Numbered from the stretch's first letter, positions 8,786 through 18,035 are shown. The stretch: DNA of 64,000 nt from Sinorhizobium fredii USDA 205 (GCF_001461695.1 NZ_AUTC01000139.1:1-64000); one strand, 5' to 3'. Notes: generated by a model from the letters alone, not told the origin. Numbers and translations are program-made.

Positions 8786-9484
8786 TTGACACTCACCAAA
8801 AACGAGCCGCGCGCCACGCTGCGTGAAACGACATATGCTCGACTTAAGGATTTGATCCTCACCGGACAGCTGCGACCCTCCGAGCGACTCTCCGAAAACG
8901 CTCTCGCAAAGAGGCTCGGAGTAAGCCGCACTCCCCTCCGTGAAGCGTTGATGAAGCTTGAAGAGGAAGGCTTGGTCGTCGGCCAAAGAAACCTCGGTTA
9001 CACGGTTTCGGACCTGGACATCACCGCATTCTGCAACCTTTTGGTTGTCAGGGAGGCGCTCGATGTGTGTGCGGCCCGGCTCGCGTGCGTCACGGCGACG
9101 GAAGAAGACCTCGATAGGCTCCGCGGCGTCATCGCGCAGATGGTCGAACTCAAGGATAGCGCCAGTGACACTCCTTCCGATGCGGCGCGAAACCTTGATC
9201 TCGGTCTTTACATCCACCGCGTAATTCTGGAGGCGGCGCGCAATGATGCGCTCACTCGGTTAAGCGAGCAGGTATATCAACAGCTGCGGCTGGCGCTCTG
9301 GCTGGAGGTTCTATGGGTGGATCTTGAACACACCGATTTGGATGAGCATCGGGCCATTGCTGATGCCATCTGCGCGCGCGACCCCGAGGCGGCCGAAGCG
9401 GCCGCGCGAGCGCATGTTCAGAGCTCACTAAAGAACATGTCGAAACTGCAGCGCATTTGGGCGCATCGACGGGCTGTGGATTAA
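8786..9484 (+). CDS. GntR-family (FCD/FadR subgroup) transcriptional regulator
   Basis: The 232-residue protein has an N-terminal winged helix (about residues 10-75, with RLSENALAKRLGVSRTPLRE as the recognition region). An FCD effector domain follows (about 85-215), including the metal-binding-type helix LVVREALDVCAARLA and a DEHRAI segment. Start is TTG 8786 with GGGGA five bases upstream; no ATG in frame gives a complete domain. It is divergent from the ureohydrolase gene and precedes the permease genes by 30 bases. Most likely it senses a pathway intermediate and represses both operons through the TGTATACA site. Confidence 0.85.
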   Translation: MTLTKNEPRATLRETTYARLKDLILTGQLRPSERLSENALAKRLGVSRTPLREALMKLEEEGLVVGQRNLGYTVSDLDITAFCNLLVVREALDVCAARLACVTATEEDLDRLRGVIAQMVELKDSASDTPSDAARNLDLGLYIHRVILEAARNDALTRLSEQVYQQLRLALWLEVLWVDLEHTDLDEHRAIADAICARDPEAAEAAARAHVQSSLKNMSKLQRIWAHRRAVD

Positions 9485-9514
9485 CTCGCCGGGTGCAGAG
9501 GGGCCGGGATACGC

Positions 9515-10240
9515 ATGGAACTCATTGACAGGTACTTGGTGCTCGTCGGCTTTGGCGAGACCGGTTGGGGCACATTGCTTCTTAGTGCATCGGCCATGAC
9601 CCTCGGGGTCTCGATCTGTGGTTTCCTGACGGGTACGATCCTGGGATCGGTCGTCACCTTCATGAAGCTGTCGCGGTACATGGTGGTCCGCTGGCTGGCG
9701 GACGGTTACACGACCGTGCTCCGCGGTGTGCCCGATCTCCTTGTCATCTACCTGTTCTATTTTGGCGGGAGCGCATTTCTGGGGTATCTCGGCGGTCTCT
9801 TTGGCTATCAGGGCTTCATTGGCATGCCGGCTTTCCTCACCGGCACATTGGCTCTCGGCGTTGTTTCCGCTGCATATCAATCCGAAGTGTTTCGTGGCGC
9901 CTTCAAGTCAGTCGCCAACGGCGAACTCGAGGCGGCGAGTGCTGTCGGGATGCGGCCCTGGCCAAAGTTTCGCCGCATCGTCGCACCCCTGGTTCTGCGC
10001 TACGCTATCCCCGGATTGGGCAATACCTGGCAACTTGTGCTGAAGGAGTCGGCGCTGATCTCCATCACCGGCTTGGTCGAACTTCTGCGTCAATCTCAAA
10101 TCGCGGCCGGTTCGACACGGCGCCCATTCGAGTTCTATCTGACCGCCATCGTCCTTTATCTCGTCATCACCTGGGCATCGTCGATCGCCTTCCGCCATTT
10201 GGAAGCGAGAACCATGCGCGGCACCCGGAGTTCTCTGTAA
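9515..10240 (+). CDS. ABC transporter permease, HisQ/OccQ-like
   Basis: A 241-residue inner-membrane permease of the polar amino acid family with about five membrane segments. The cytoplasmic EAA loop reads GELEAASAVGMRPWPKFRRI (about 131-150), where it contacts the ATPase. The stop overlaps the next start by one base (TAATG), implying coupled translation with the second permease. Together with 10240-10944 and the ATPase it forms the membrane part of the importer. The binding protein is encoded in the divergent operon. Confidence 0.88.
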   Translation: MELIDRYLVLVGFGETGWGTLLLSASAMTLGVSICGFLTGTILGSVVTFMKLSRYMVVRWLADGYTTVLRGVPDLLVIYLFYFGGSAFLGYLGGLFGYQGFIGMPAFLTGTLALGVVSAAYQSEVFRGAFKSVANGELEAASAVGMRPWPKFRRIVAPLVLRYAIPGLGNTWQLVLKESALISITGLVELLRQSQIAAGSTRRPFEFYLTAIVLYLVITWASSIAFRHLEARTMRGTRSSL

Positions 10241-10944
10241 TGGACGTTGCATTTATGTGGGAGACGTTTCTCATCCTCCTGTCGGGCTTGCCGCTCACAT
10301 TGGAGCTTGCACTGACGTCCATTATTGCCGGCGGCATCCTTGCGCTTTTCCTTTCGCTTTTTGCCGTGGCCGGAGGGCCGATCGGCCGTGGTTTAACCCG
10401 AGGCTACGTCTTTGTCTTTCGAGGGTCGCCGCTGCTCGTGCAGATGTTCCTCATTTATTACGGTCTCGGGCAATTCCGACCGTTGCTGCAGGAACTCGGC
10501 CTTTGGGCAATCTTTCGCGAGCCCTATTGGTGTGCAGTGATCGCACTGACGCTGAACACGGCGGCCTATACGAGCGAGATCTTCCGCGGAGGCTTAAAGG
10601 CAGTTTCACTTCAACAGGTTGAGGCAGCGCGAGCCTGCGGCATGTCGGGCCTGCTGCTGTTCCGGCGGATCGTTTTGCCAATTGCCATCCGGCATGCACT
10701 TCCAGCCTATGGCAACGAAATCATCTTGATGCTCAAGGCAACAGCGCTGGCGTCCGTCATCACCATCATGGAAGTCACCGGCCTCGCGGGGAAGCTGATC
10801 GCTGACAGTTTCCGAGCCTTTGAGGTCTTCATCGTCGCCGGTGCGATCTATCTCGCGGTTACCTTCCTCGTCACGCGGTTGATGATGATCATCGAATTCT
10901 GGCTCTCGCCCCATCTCCGCATGAGGCCACCAACTTTGGCATAA
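10240..10944 (+). CDS. ABC transporter permease, HisM/OccM-like
   Basis: The 234-residue partner permease shows the same topology and an EAA loop QQVEAARACGMSGLLLFRRI near 124-143. A FRGSPLLVQMFLIYYGLGQF segment (about 60-79) is diagnostic of the HisM/ArtM group. Start overlaps the preceding stop; 12 bases separate its end from the ATPase gene. The heterodimer should form the channel for a basic amino or guanidino compound. Confidence 0.88.
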   Translation: MDVAFMWETFLILLSGLPLTLELALTSIIAGGILALFLSLFAVAGGPIGRGLTRGYVFVFRGSPLLVQMFLIYYGLGQFRPLLQELGLWAIFREPYWCAVIALTLNTAAYTSEIFRGGLKAVSLQQVEAARACGMSGLLLFRRIVLPIAIRHALPAYGNEIILMLKATALASVITIMEVTGLAGKLIADSFRAFEVFIVAGAIYLAVTFLVTRLMMIIEFWLSPHLRMRPPTLA

Positions 10945-10956
10945 ACGGGAGTACGC

Positions 10957-11760
10957 ATGTCTGACAGGGGAACGTTTCTCACGGCTGACAATAAGGACAA
11001 GACAGCCGCCGTCTCGGTTAAGGACCTCCGCAAACGCTTTGGTCCGCTTGAAGTCTTGAAGGGAGTTTGTCTCGAAGCGGAGGAAGGTGACGTCATCTCG
11101 ATTCTCGGTTCATCCGGATCCGGAAAGTCGACGATGTTGAGATGCATCAATATGCTCGAAGTGCCCGACAGCGGTGAAGTCCGTATTGGCGGCGAAATGT
11201 TTCGGTTGAAACAGGGACGATACAAGACCGAGCCAGCCGACCGCCGGCAGGTTGACCGCCTTCGGGAACACATTGGAATGGTATTCCAGAGCTTTAACCT
11301 GTGGTCACATATGACGATCCTTGAGAACGTCATTGAAGCACCCTTGCACGTGCAAAACCGCAATCGCGCCGAATGCATTGAAGAGGCGGAGGCTTTGCTC
11401 GAGCGGGTCGGTATCGGCGACAAACGCGATTTCTACCCTGGGCACCTGTCTGGGGGGCAACAGCAGCGGGCCGCAATCGCGCGGGCGCTAGCGCAACGAC
11501 CGAAAGTCATGCTCTTCGATGAGCCGACATCCGCACTCGATCCTGAGCTTGTCGGCGAAGTGCTGAAGGTCATGCGCTCACTCGCCGAAGAAGGCCGAAC
11601 TATGCTCGTCGTCACCCACGAGATGGCTTTTGCACGCGACGTATCCAGTAGGGTTGTGTTTCTGCACAAGGGCGTTGTCGAGGAGGAGGGGGATCCTGCC
11701 GAAGTTTTTCGAAACCCGAAATCCGAGCGCTTCAGGCAGTTTCTTTCGAATGAGCGGTAA
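10957..11760 (+). CDS. ABC transporter ATP-binding protein, HisP/OccP-like
   Basis: A 267-residue ATPase of the polar amino acid uptake family. Walker A is GSSGSGKST (residues 51-59), the signature is [15 protein letters not shown], Walker B is [14 protein letters not shown], and the H-loop is VVTHEMAFA. The N-terminal 18 residues before the conserved [11 protein letters not shown] are slightly longer than usual, but ATG 10957 fits the spacing from the permease gene. It is the last gene of the plus-strand operon. Confidence 0.9.
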   Translation: MSDRGTFLTADNKDKTAAVSVKDLRKRFGPLEVLKGVCLEAEEGDVISILGSSGSGKSTMLRCINMLEVPDSGEVRIGGEMFRLKQGRYKTEPADRRQVDRLREHIGMVFQSFNLWSHMTILENVIEAPLHVQNRNRAECIEEAEALLERVGIGDKRDFYPGHLSGGQQQRAAIARALAQRPKVMLFDEPTSALDPELVGEVLKVMRSLAEEGRTMLVVTHEMAFARDVSSRVVFLHKGVVEEEGDPAEVFRNPKSERFRQFLSNER

Positions 11761-12066
11761 TCCCTGAAGTTCACAATGAGCTCTTATGAGCCCGCTCGCC
11801 GCGTTGCTCGCACTCTGAGCCCTAGCGTCGCTTATGTGTGGCGCGGCGCTGCGAGATATTTTGGCTGTTCCTTATTGGGAGTAGGATCTTGCACGCTAAG
11901 CACGGGCGAGACCGCCAGGGATTCATTACCAGGTCTACGGGTGTCCGAGTCCAGATTCTGATTAGAGGACGTCGACAAAGGACCTCTCGAAGGTCAGATC
12001 AGCACCCCCTCCGGCATGCATGAATGAATAGATGTTTGCGGCGACTCGGTAAAAGACGCTTCCATA
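11761..12066. other. Intergenic region, no gene seen
   Basis: About 300 bases between the convergent ATPase gene and the MhqD-like hydrolase gene. Small frames here (for example 11776-11961) have no ribosome site, family resemblance or codon pattern typical of the neighbours. Confidence 0.4.
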
Positions 12067-12093
12067 CAGTCCGCCTGTCGCCTAGGCGGACTG
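12067..12093 (-). terminator. Hairpin terminator candidate after the MhqD-like gene
   Basis: CAGTCCGCCT and AGGCGGACTG form a perfect 10-base stem with a 7-base loop, starting 17 bases past the minus-strand stop at 12110. The run of T expected in a classical intrinsic terminator is weak on either strand. The assignment rests mainly on the stem and its position between convergent genes. Confidence 0.5.
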
Positions 12094-12109
12094 GTCGCAG
12101 TCGTTTCCT

Positions 12110-12712
12110 TCAGGTCAGGAACGTGTGCAATGCTTGCAATTCCTCAGGTCGGATCTCATGTCCCCCGGAATGGTAGCGTGCCTCTACGCGGGCCCTCTGT
12201 GCCGCAACGTAGTCGACGAGCCGCTCTGTGAGGGGCAGTGGGCAAATCGGATCGTGTTGGCCGGCGGTGATCAGGATTCGTCGATCTTTCAACTGGTTAT
12301 TATCCGCGGGGATCCAAGGAATGAGCGGATGGAGCAGGGCAGCTCGATCGAAAAGCGTGGGCTGACTGAACAGAACTGACGCAAGGATGTTTGCCCCGTT
12401 TGAATAGCCGAATCCGTATATTGCCCGTCCGGGATTTTCCGCTTTGTGGGCGGCAATGAAATCGACCATCTTATCTGTTCGTCTCGCCAGGTCCTGCATG
12501 TCGTAGGAGCCTTCGCTCGTCCGGCGAAAGAAGCGTAGCGCGCCAAATTCCGACACGTCTCCACGCGGCGAAATCAGCCCGGCATCCGGCAAGATTTGGC
12601 TGGCCAGCTCGGCGAACTGATGTTCGTCTCCACCTGTGCCGTGAAACGTAAAGACGATGGGCGCGTTGCGTCGCGGCGCTCTTATGAGCGCCCGATACGA
12701 TGAGGTCGTCAT
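12110..12712 (-). CDS. mhqD: carboxylesterase/phospholipase-type alpha/beta hydrolase, MhqD-like
   Basis: A 200-residue compact alpha/beta hydrolase with FHGTGGDE as oxyanion-hole region (about 23-30), nucleophile Ser104 in GYSNGA, Asp154 in GQHDPICP and His185 in SGGHEI. These are the landmarks of the MhqD/YtnL-type phospholipase-carboxylesterase group. It lies 51 bases downstream of the MhqO-like dioxygenase on the same strand. The same two families are paired in Bacillus MhqR-controlled quinone and hydroquinone resistance. The natural ester is unknown; a role in detoxifying quinone-like electrophiles is inferred from the pairing. Confidence 0.8.
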   Translation of the reverse strand: MTTSSYRALIRAPRRNAPIVFTFHGTGGDEHQFAELASQILPDAGLISPRGDVSEFGALRFFRRTSEGSYDMQDLARRTDKMVDFIAAHKAENPGRAIYGFGYSNGANILASVLFSQPTLFDRAALLHPLIPWIPADNNQLKDRRILITAGQHDPICPLPLTERLVDYVAAQRARVEARYHSGGHEIRPEELQALHTFLT

Positions 12713-12763
12713 GGTGGTCTTCTCCGTCGGGCTGGATCCGAATTGCCGCGGCCCCGAAGCCGG

Positions 12764-13696
12764 TTAGTCTCTGATCGGCTCGAGGCGGCGTGAGATCTCG
12801 TCACGATAGGGCTCGTAGCGCGTGGGAAGCTTCAGGGCTTCACCGAGGTGCGCGGTGTCTTCATCGCGATTAAATCCCGGCTCGTTGGTGGCGATCTCAA
12901 ACAGCACGCCGCCGGGCGTGCGGAAGTAGATCGCCCAGAAGTAGTCGCGATCGATCACTGGCGTGACCTGATAGCCGGTATCGATCAGTGTCTGGCGGAC
13001 CTCAAGCTGGGCCGCGCGATCGTCCACCGCGAAGGCGATGTGATGCACCGAGCCGGCACCGAGGCGGGCGAGATCGGCACTGGGGACGACTTCCAGGTCG
13101 ACGGCGTCGGCGCCGTTGCCGCCGCTGATCGCGAAGCGCGACCACTCGCCTTTGCGGTCGACCTCCTGGTAACCCATGAAGCTGAGAAGTTCCCGCGTCG
13201 CGCCCGGATCCCGAAGACGCAGACTTGCGCCGCGGAATCCCCTGATCGCCTTGTCCGCATCGACCTCTGCGCTGGCCCAACCGAGGCGCGGATCGTCTAC
13301 GACTTCGACCAGCGAGAAGCCATCGCCGTCCGGGCCTTTGAAGCGAAGGCGCTTCTCGCCCCAGAGTTCGTGCTCAGAAAGTCCGGCGACACCACGCGAG
13401 GCGAGTCGTTCCTTCCAGTAGCCGAGCGTATCCTCGGCGACGGCGAAAGAGGTCTCGCCTACTTCGCCAGCACCGGGACGTCCCCTGGCGATATGGGGAA
13501 ACGGGAAATAGGTCATCACCGAGCCGGGCGTACCGATCTCGTCACCGTAGTAGAGGTGATACACCTCCGGGTCATCGAAATTCACGGTCTTCTTTACGCG
13601 GCGCAAGCCGAGCGTTTTGGTGAAGAAGTCGCTGTTCTCCTGGGCGCCGGCGGCCATCGAGGTGACGTGATGAAGGCCTTTGATCTGTGTGAGCAT
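12764..13696 (-). CDS. mhqO: ring-cleaving dioxygenase of the glyoxalase fold, MhqO-like
   Basis: A 310-residue protein with two glyoxalase/vicinal-oxygen-chelate modules. It opens with LTQIKGLHHVTSMAAGAQEN, the hallmark of MhqO/MhqA-type dioxygenases. The first metal-ligand histidine is at residue 9 or 10, a second is in SVHHIAFAVDD, and a glutamate is in PGGVLFEIATNEPGF, making the usual 2-His-1-carboxylate site. The gene leads the mhqO-mhqD operon and is divergent from a LysR regulator. Expected role: extradiol cleavage of hydroquinone- or catechol-like compounds. Confidence 0.85.
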   Translation of the reverse strand: MLTQIKGLHHVTSMAAGAQENSDFFTKTLGLRRVKKTVNFDDPEVYHLYYGDEIGTPGSVMTYFPFPHIARGRPGAGEVGETSFAVAEDTLGYWKERLASRGVAGLSEHELWGEKRLRFKGPDGDGFSLVEVVDDPRLGWASAEVDADKAIRGFRGASLRLRDPGATRELLSFMGYQEVDRKGEWSRFAISGGNGADAVDLEVVPSADLARLGAGSVHHIAFAVDDRAAQLEVRQTLIDTGYQVTPVIDRDYFWAIYFRTPGGVLFEIATNEPGFNRDEDTAHLGEALKLPTRYEPYRDEISRRLEPIRD

Positions 13697-13781
13697 GGCA
13701 GGTTTCTCTCCGGACTAGCGTTTATCGGCTGATCTTGAGACAAAATCGGTCAAATCTTTACGAAAGGGAATAGAAATAATA

Positions 13782-13808
13782 TTGACAATTTTGTTGCATA
13801 TATTGCAA
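13782..13808. promoter_or_regulatory. Promoter/operator region between mhqO and its LysR regulator
   Basis: The 120-base divergent gap is AT-rich. It holds a TTGACA hexamer (13782-13787) and the inverted repeat TTGCATATATTGCAA (13794-13808), which ends 8 bases before the lysR start. The symmetric arms TTGCA/TGCAA suit a dimeric regulator. This is probably the autoregulatory and mhqO control site. Confidence 0.5.
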
Positions 13809-13816
13809 TAAAAAGC

Positions 13817-14716
13817 ATGGGCGATCTAAGCGATATCCGAGTATTCCTGGCCGTGGCGCAGCAGCGCAGCTTCACTGCGGCGGCGCGACAGTTGTCGATG
13901 ACACCGCCGACCGTGACCCGCGCCGTCAGTGCGCTGGAGGAGAGCCTGGGAGTTCAGCTCCTGCTGCGCACCACACGTCAGGTTTCCCTGACGTCCGCCG
14001 GAGCCGTCTACGCGGCGCGCGTAGAGCCGCTAATCAGACAGTTCGACCAGGTGAGGGAGGAGCTGCGCGAAGAGCATGGGGACGTGGCGGGGCTGATCCG
14101 CATCAACGCGCCGCTGTCGATCGGTCAACAGATCCTGCCAGACATCGTCTCAGGGTTTCGGGCCGAATATCCGCGGGTGAGTGTTTCCCTGTCCCTGACC
14201 GACCGGTTCATCGACATCGTGTCCGAAAGTTTCGATCTCGCACTGAGGGTTTCGGAGACGCCGCGGGACAAGTCAACAATATGGCGCAAGGTATGTCGCG
14301 TGCGGCGAATCCTTGTCGCCTCCCCAGGCTATCTCGCTGCTTTCGGAACACCTGAGACGCCCGATGACCTGCATCGGCATGCATGCATCGCCTACGACGA
14401 GGAGGCAATCGCCGAAAGCTGGGAGCTGACGAAGGGCGGGCGGACCCGAAAGGCGTTGGCCGGCAAGGTGCTGGCTGCTAACAACGGCGAGCTGATTGCC
14501 AGACTGGCGGAAAACGGAGAAGGGGTAGCCCTGCTGCCTCAATTCATGGTCGACGACGCGCTGGCGCGGGGCGCTCTGGAGCAGGTCCTTGCCGAGTGGG
14601 AGCCGCCGGAGCTCTGGATGACATTATACTATCCACCCTACGAGAAGCTGCCGATGCGCGTCGCACGGTTCTCGGACTTCTTCGAAAGGTACGTTACCCA
14701 GACGCGCCCGCTTTGA
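13817..14716 (+). CDS. LysR-family transcriptional regulator
   Basis: A 299-residue LysR protein with the N-terminal winged helix at residues 1-60 (RSFTAAARQLSMTPPTVTRAVSALEE), a linker, and the effector domain from about residue 92 (GLIRINAPLSIGQQILPDI). It belongs to the large AaeR/DmlR-like subgroup that often controls adjacent aromatic or quinone detoxification genes. It is divergent from mhqO with the palindrome described above between them. No good Shine-Dalgarno is visible before ATG 13817, but the family start is preserved. Confidence 0.88.
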   Translation: MGDLSDIRVFLAVAQQRSFTAAARQLSMTPPTVTRAVSALEESLGVQLLLRTTRQVSLTSAGAVYAARVEPLIRQFDQVREELREEHGDVAGLIRINAPLSIGQQILPDIVSGFRAEYPRVSVSLSLTDRFIDIVSESFDLALRVSETPRDKSTIWRKVCRVRRILVASPGYLAAFGTPETPDDLHRHACIAYDEEAIAESWELTKGGRTRKALAGKVLAANNGELIARLAENGEGVALLPQFMVDDALARGALEQVLAEWEPPELWMTLYYPPYEKLPMRVARFSDFFERYVTQTRPL

Positions 14717-14961
14717 AGCGGAGGCGTATTTCGCGTCGAAGGTGTCCTATCAGGCAAAAGGCGAGCAATTATTACAAGAAATTGAGCGCGCTCGCGGGCA
14801 TGCTTAGTTTGAATAGGACACGACCGGTCTATATGGGGCCTTCTGTTGCCGAGATCGTTTCGGTTGGGAAAGCGCATTCTTCCAAATCGCGAATGCGGTC
14901 AATCGGCCCGGTCGCGACGCGACCTCTCGCAGCGGAAGAGAAAATTCACTTGGAGATGCCG

Positions 14962-15870
14962 ATGAAACATAGGACGGGAACGGAAGAGGACGTCGGCGCA
15001 CATTTCGGGCTGCCGCATGCTCCATGTCTCCCGGCTCGACCGGTTCGGGACGCCGGATTTTCCGTGACGCGTCTCGAATGCCGGCTCAACGGGGATGCCA
15101 ACCGCCTGGTGTCCCTGCCGCCGGACGAAGCCTATTTTCTGATGCTGTACCTCAAGGATGCGCATCATTGCGACGTTGCTCCCGATGGCACCGAGAGCGA
15201 GACTCGCCGCTTCCGGCAAGGTTCCATTTGCCTCGTCGATCTTGCCCACGGCGCCAGCATCCGCCTCTTCAGCGATCTCTATTCTCTCGCCTTCCAGCTA
15301 CCGCGAGAACTCTTTCGGGAAGTTGCCGGGTTTTCAGCGGCGCCAAAAGCAACGAGGCTTAAATGCCGGCGGGGTGAGGACGATGATGTCATGCGCAATC
15401 TCGGAGCGGCTCTACTGCCGTTGTTCGAGAGCCGTGGGAGCGCCTACGCTCCGGTCCTACAGCACATTGCCATCGCCATCTGTGCCCACTTGCTTCACGC
15501 TTATGCCGATCATCGCGGTCAGGGGGTTTCCAGTTCAACGCAGCTCACCGTGTGGCAGGAAAAGGCAGCCAAGGACTTCATGATCGACCATTTTGCCGAT
15601 CAATTCCCGATGGCGGCAGCAGCTTCGGCGGCTGGTGTTTCCATCCGTCGCTTTATCGAAGGCTTCAAGGGCGCGACGGGCCAGACGCCGCAACAGTGGC
15701 TCCTGCGTTATCGAACAGCACGTGCCAAGCAGTATCTCGGCGAGCGTTCCATGACGCTCGCGGAGATCGCCACCCGGTGCGGCTTCACCGGTGAGGATGA
15801 TTTTACCAAGGGCTTCCGTCGAGTGACGGGTACCACCCCTGCAGGCTGGCGGGCGCGTTGGCTGAATTGA
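14962..15870 (+). CDS. AraC-family transcriptional regulator (first of three)
   Basis: A 302-residue AraC/XylS regulator. The C-terminal 100 residues hold two helix-turn-helix units; the conserved second one reads LAEIATRCGFTGEDDFTKGFRRVTGTTPAGW. The N-terminal 190 residues are an AraC-binding-like sensor domain with no obvious ligand motif. The frame is open back to 14596 inside lysR, but ATG 14962 has GGAG six bases upstream and gives a length equal to the two following paralogues. It is separated from lysR by 245 bases. Confidence 0.82.
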   Translation: MKHRTGTEEDVGAHFGLPHAPCLPARPVRDAGFSVTRLECRLNGDANRLVSLPPDEAYFLMLYLKDAHHCDVAPDGTESETRRFRQGSICLVDLAHGASIRLFSDLYSLAFQLPRELFREVAGFSAAPKATRLKCRRGEDDDVMRNLGAALLPLFESRGSAYAPVLQHIAIAICAHLLHAYADHRGQGVSSSTQLTVWQEKAAKDFMIDHFADQFPMAAAASAAGVSIRRFIEGFKGATGQTPQQWLLRYRTARAKQYLGERSMTLAEIATRCGFTGEDDFTKGFRRVTGTTPAGWRARWLN

Positions 15871-16007
15871 CGGGCGCGGTGAGGGTCGCTCCGCATGCGA
15901 GCCCTGGGACTAATGAGCAATCGCTCTGCGGTCCAGCTTGGACTATTGTAGCATTCGCGAAAGTGCGTCGAACGGCGCGCCTAGCCAGATATTGGGGGAC
16001 CACGCCG

Positions 16008-16913
16008 ATGGGCCTGCATGAGGGATTGAGTGGCACGAGACATGGGACGGACCCGACCGTCAAGTCAATTGCTTCTGGCGATATCTCCGTTACGAGGACG
16101 TATTCCGAACGCTCTGTTCTGGATGCCGCGGCCATTCCGCGCGCGGAAGCGTTTGGCGTCACCGTTCAACTGCGTGGCTTCGACTCCCAGAGGCTTTGGC
16201 GCGGGGGCGAGTTGGTGTATGAAGGCGGCCGTCCCAAGGCCTCACTGGCGATCACCGATCTTCGCGATCAATGGCGATGTCATCAACTCTCGCCGTTCGA
16301 CAACGTCCGCTTCGATATTCCATTTGCCCGCCTGCGCGCCTTCGCGGAGGAGGTCGGGCGTAGCGAATACGTAGCGCTTTCTTGCTTCGGAGGCCGCATC
16401 GATCCGGTGATGCACGGACTCGCGCAGGCATTGCTGCCGTCGCTCGACAACCCGGAAGAGGCCAATCCCCTGTTCCTGGAGCAGATCAATCTCGCCATGC
16501 TGGCGCATCTCAGCCAGACCTATGGCGGTCTGCACTTCCCGGTGGATAAGAAAGGGACGTTGGCGCCTTGGCAGGAAAGACTCGCTACCGAATTTCTAGC
16601 TGCTCATTTCAACAAGCCGTTCTCGACGGGAGATCTGGCTTCTCGCTGCGAATTGTCGCGCAGCTATTTCAATAAGGCTTTCAAAGAGAGCTTTGGGCGT
16701 ACCCCTTCAAAATGGCTCACTGACTACCGGGTCGCGCGGGCCAAGGAACTGTTGTTGCAGGACCTGTCTATTGCGGAGGTCGCGATCGATTGCGGTTTCG
16801 CTGATCAGAGCCACATGACCAGGGTCTTCACAGGTCTGACGGGCGAGACGCCGGCACGCTTCCGACGAAAGAATAGGCCATTCGGCCTAGGCTCGGATCC
16901 ACTCGGGGTCTAA
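16008..16913 (+). CDS. AraC-family transcriptional regulator (second of three)
   Basis: A 301-residue AraC-type regulator whose C-terminal HTH pair contains LASRCELSRSYFNKAFKESF and IAEVAIDCGFADQSHMTRVF. The frame extends upstream to 15858, overlapping the previous gene, but ATG 16008 is chosen because a GGGGGA lies about 8 bases before it and the resulting length matches the neighbours. The sensor half shows little similarity to the first copy by eye, so these are diverged paralogues and not a recent duplication. Confidence 0.8.
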   Translation: MGLHEGLSGTRHGTDPTVKSIASGDISVTRTYSERSVLDAAAIPRAEAFGVTVQLRGFDSQRLWRGGELVYEGGRPKASLAITDLRDQWRCHQLSPFDNVRFDIPFARLRAFAEEVGRSEYVALSCFGGRIDPVMHGLAQALLPSLDNPEEANPLFLEQINLAMLAHLSQTYGGLHFPVDKKGTLAPWQERLATEFLAAHFNKPFSTGDLASRCELSRSYFNKAFKESFGRTPSKWLTDYRVARAKELLLQDLSIAEVAIDCGFADQSHMTRVFTGLTGETPARFRRKNRPFGLGSDPLGV

Positions 16914-17129
16914 TCGCCTCCATCGGCTCACATTGTTCAAAACGGGTAAGTTTCGTACAAGAACGTTAACCTGGTCGCGGCGATGATGCGGCGATTCAGG
17001 GCGGACTCCGCGCTACCTGCGTGGAGGCCGCCTCTTGGACCATGATCCGCGCAGGGCCTCTGTTCTATGCCGATGCTTGTGGTCGAGAGGTTTTCGCCAC
17101 AGGTAAGCTCAAAATACGGGACCCAAGAC

Positions 17130-18035
17130 ATGACGGACGTCTCTTCCATCGCGGCAACCAAAAGACATGACAGTCTCGGTTGCTCCATGGACAGGCTCGA
17201 GGACGACCGGACGATCGAGGGCCGCGACCTGACGTTCTATCGCAAGAGGTCGGCGGCGGCGCCGCCCGGCAGGGTCACGACACCAGCGACCGGGCGCGGA
17301 TATCTCGTGGGTCTTTCCGCAGCGGGCGGGCACAGGCGTCGTATCTTCAAGGAGCATCATTCAAACCTGCATGATTTCGAGCAGAACGCCGTCTACCTGC
17401 GGAATTTTGCCGATGATTATCGCGCTGACCTCAGCGGTTCCTTCGATTTCATGCTGCTTGAAATCAATCACAATGCCCTAGAGCGGATCGCCGACGCGGG
17501 GGACTTCAAAGGTGTCGGTGAATTGCGGTCCATTGCCGCGTACCCGGATCCTGTCCTTGGCGGCATGCTCGGCGCCTTGTTTGCAACGGTGGATGGGTGC
17601 GCAGACAGGAGCGCCTTGTTTGTTGACCAGCTCTCGGTCGCGATTGGGGTTCATGTTGTTCAACAGTACGGGAACGGTCGCGGTGGTGCGGCCACCAGCG
17701 CACGTCGGCTCTCTTCGCGTTGCCAGGTCAAGATCAAGGATCTCGTCCAGAGCCAGTTGAATGGTGACCTGACCGTCGACCAGCTCGCTTCGGCCTGCAA
17801 TCTGTCGCCAGCGATATTTCTTCGGGCCTTCCGCGAAACCATGGGGAAGACGCCGCATCGATGGTTGCAGCAGCAGCGTATCGAAAAGGCCGTTGACTTG
17901 CTGCAGTTCTCACAAACCCCGTTGAGCGAGATCGCCAGTCTCTGCGGCTTCTCCGACCAGAGCCACTTCACACGTGCATTCGTAAAGGCAATGGGCAACA
18001 CCCCCGGCGCCTGGAGACGCAGCCGGCAGTTCTGA
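17130..18035 (+). CDS. AraC-family transcriptional regulator (third of three)
   Basis: A 301-residue AraC-type regulator. The HTH region contains VDQLASACNLSPAIFLRAFR and LSEIASLCGFSDQSHFTRAF followed by GNTPGAWRR. A start at 17067 is also possible, but ATG 17130 gives the 301-residue length shared by all three tandem regulators. It stands 243 bases upstream of the YcaC-like hydrolase gene, on the same strand, and is the best candidate activator of the 18.3-25.7 kb cluster. Confidence 0.8.
   Translation: MTDVSSIAATKRHDSLGCSMDRLEDDRTIEGRDLTFYRKRSAAAPPGRVTTPATGRGYLVGLSAAGGHRRRIFKEHHSNLHDFEQNAVYLRNFADDYRADLSGSFDFMLLEINHNALERIADAGDFKGVGELRSIAAYPDPVLGGMLGALFATVDGCADRSALFVDQLSVAIGVHVVQQYGNGRGGAATSARRLSSRCQVKIKDLVQSQLNGDLTVDQLASACNLSPAIFLRAFRETMGKTPHRWLQQQRIEKAVDLLQFSQTPLSEIASLCGFSDQSHFTRAFVKAMGNTPGAWRRSRQF

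Noticed and set aside
11776..11961. Two short overlapping plus-strand frames after the ABC ATPase gene
   Set aside because: No ribosome site and unnatural residue composition; treated as intergenic.
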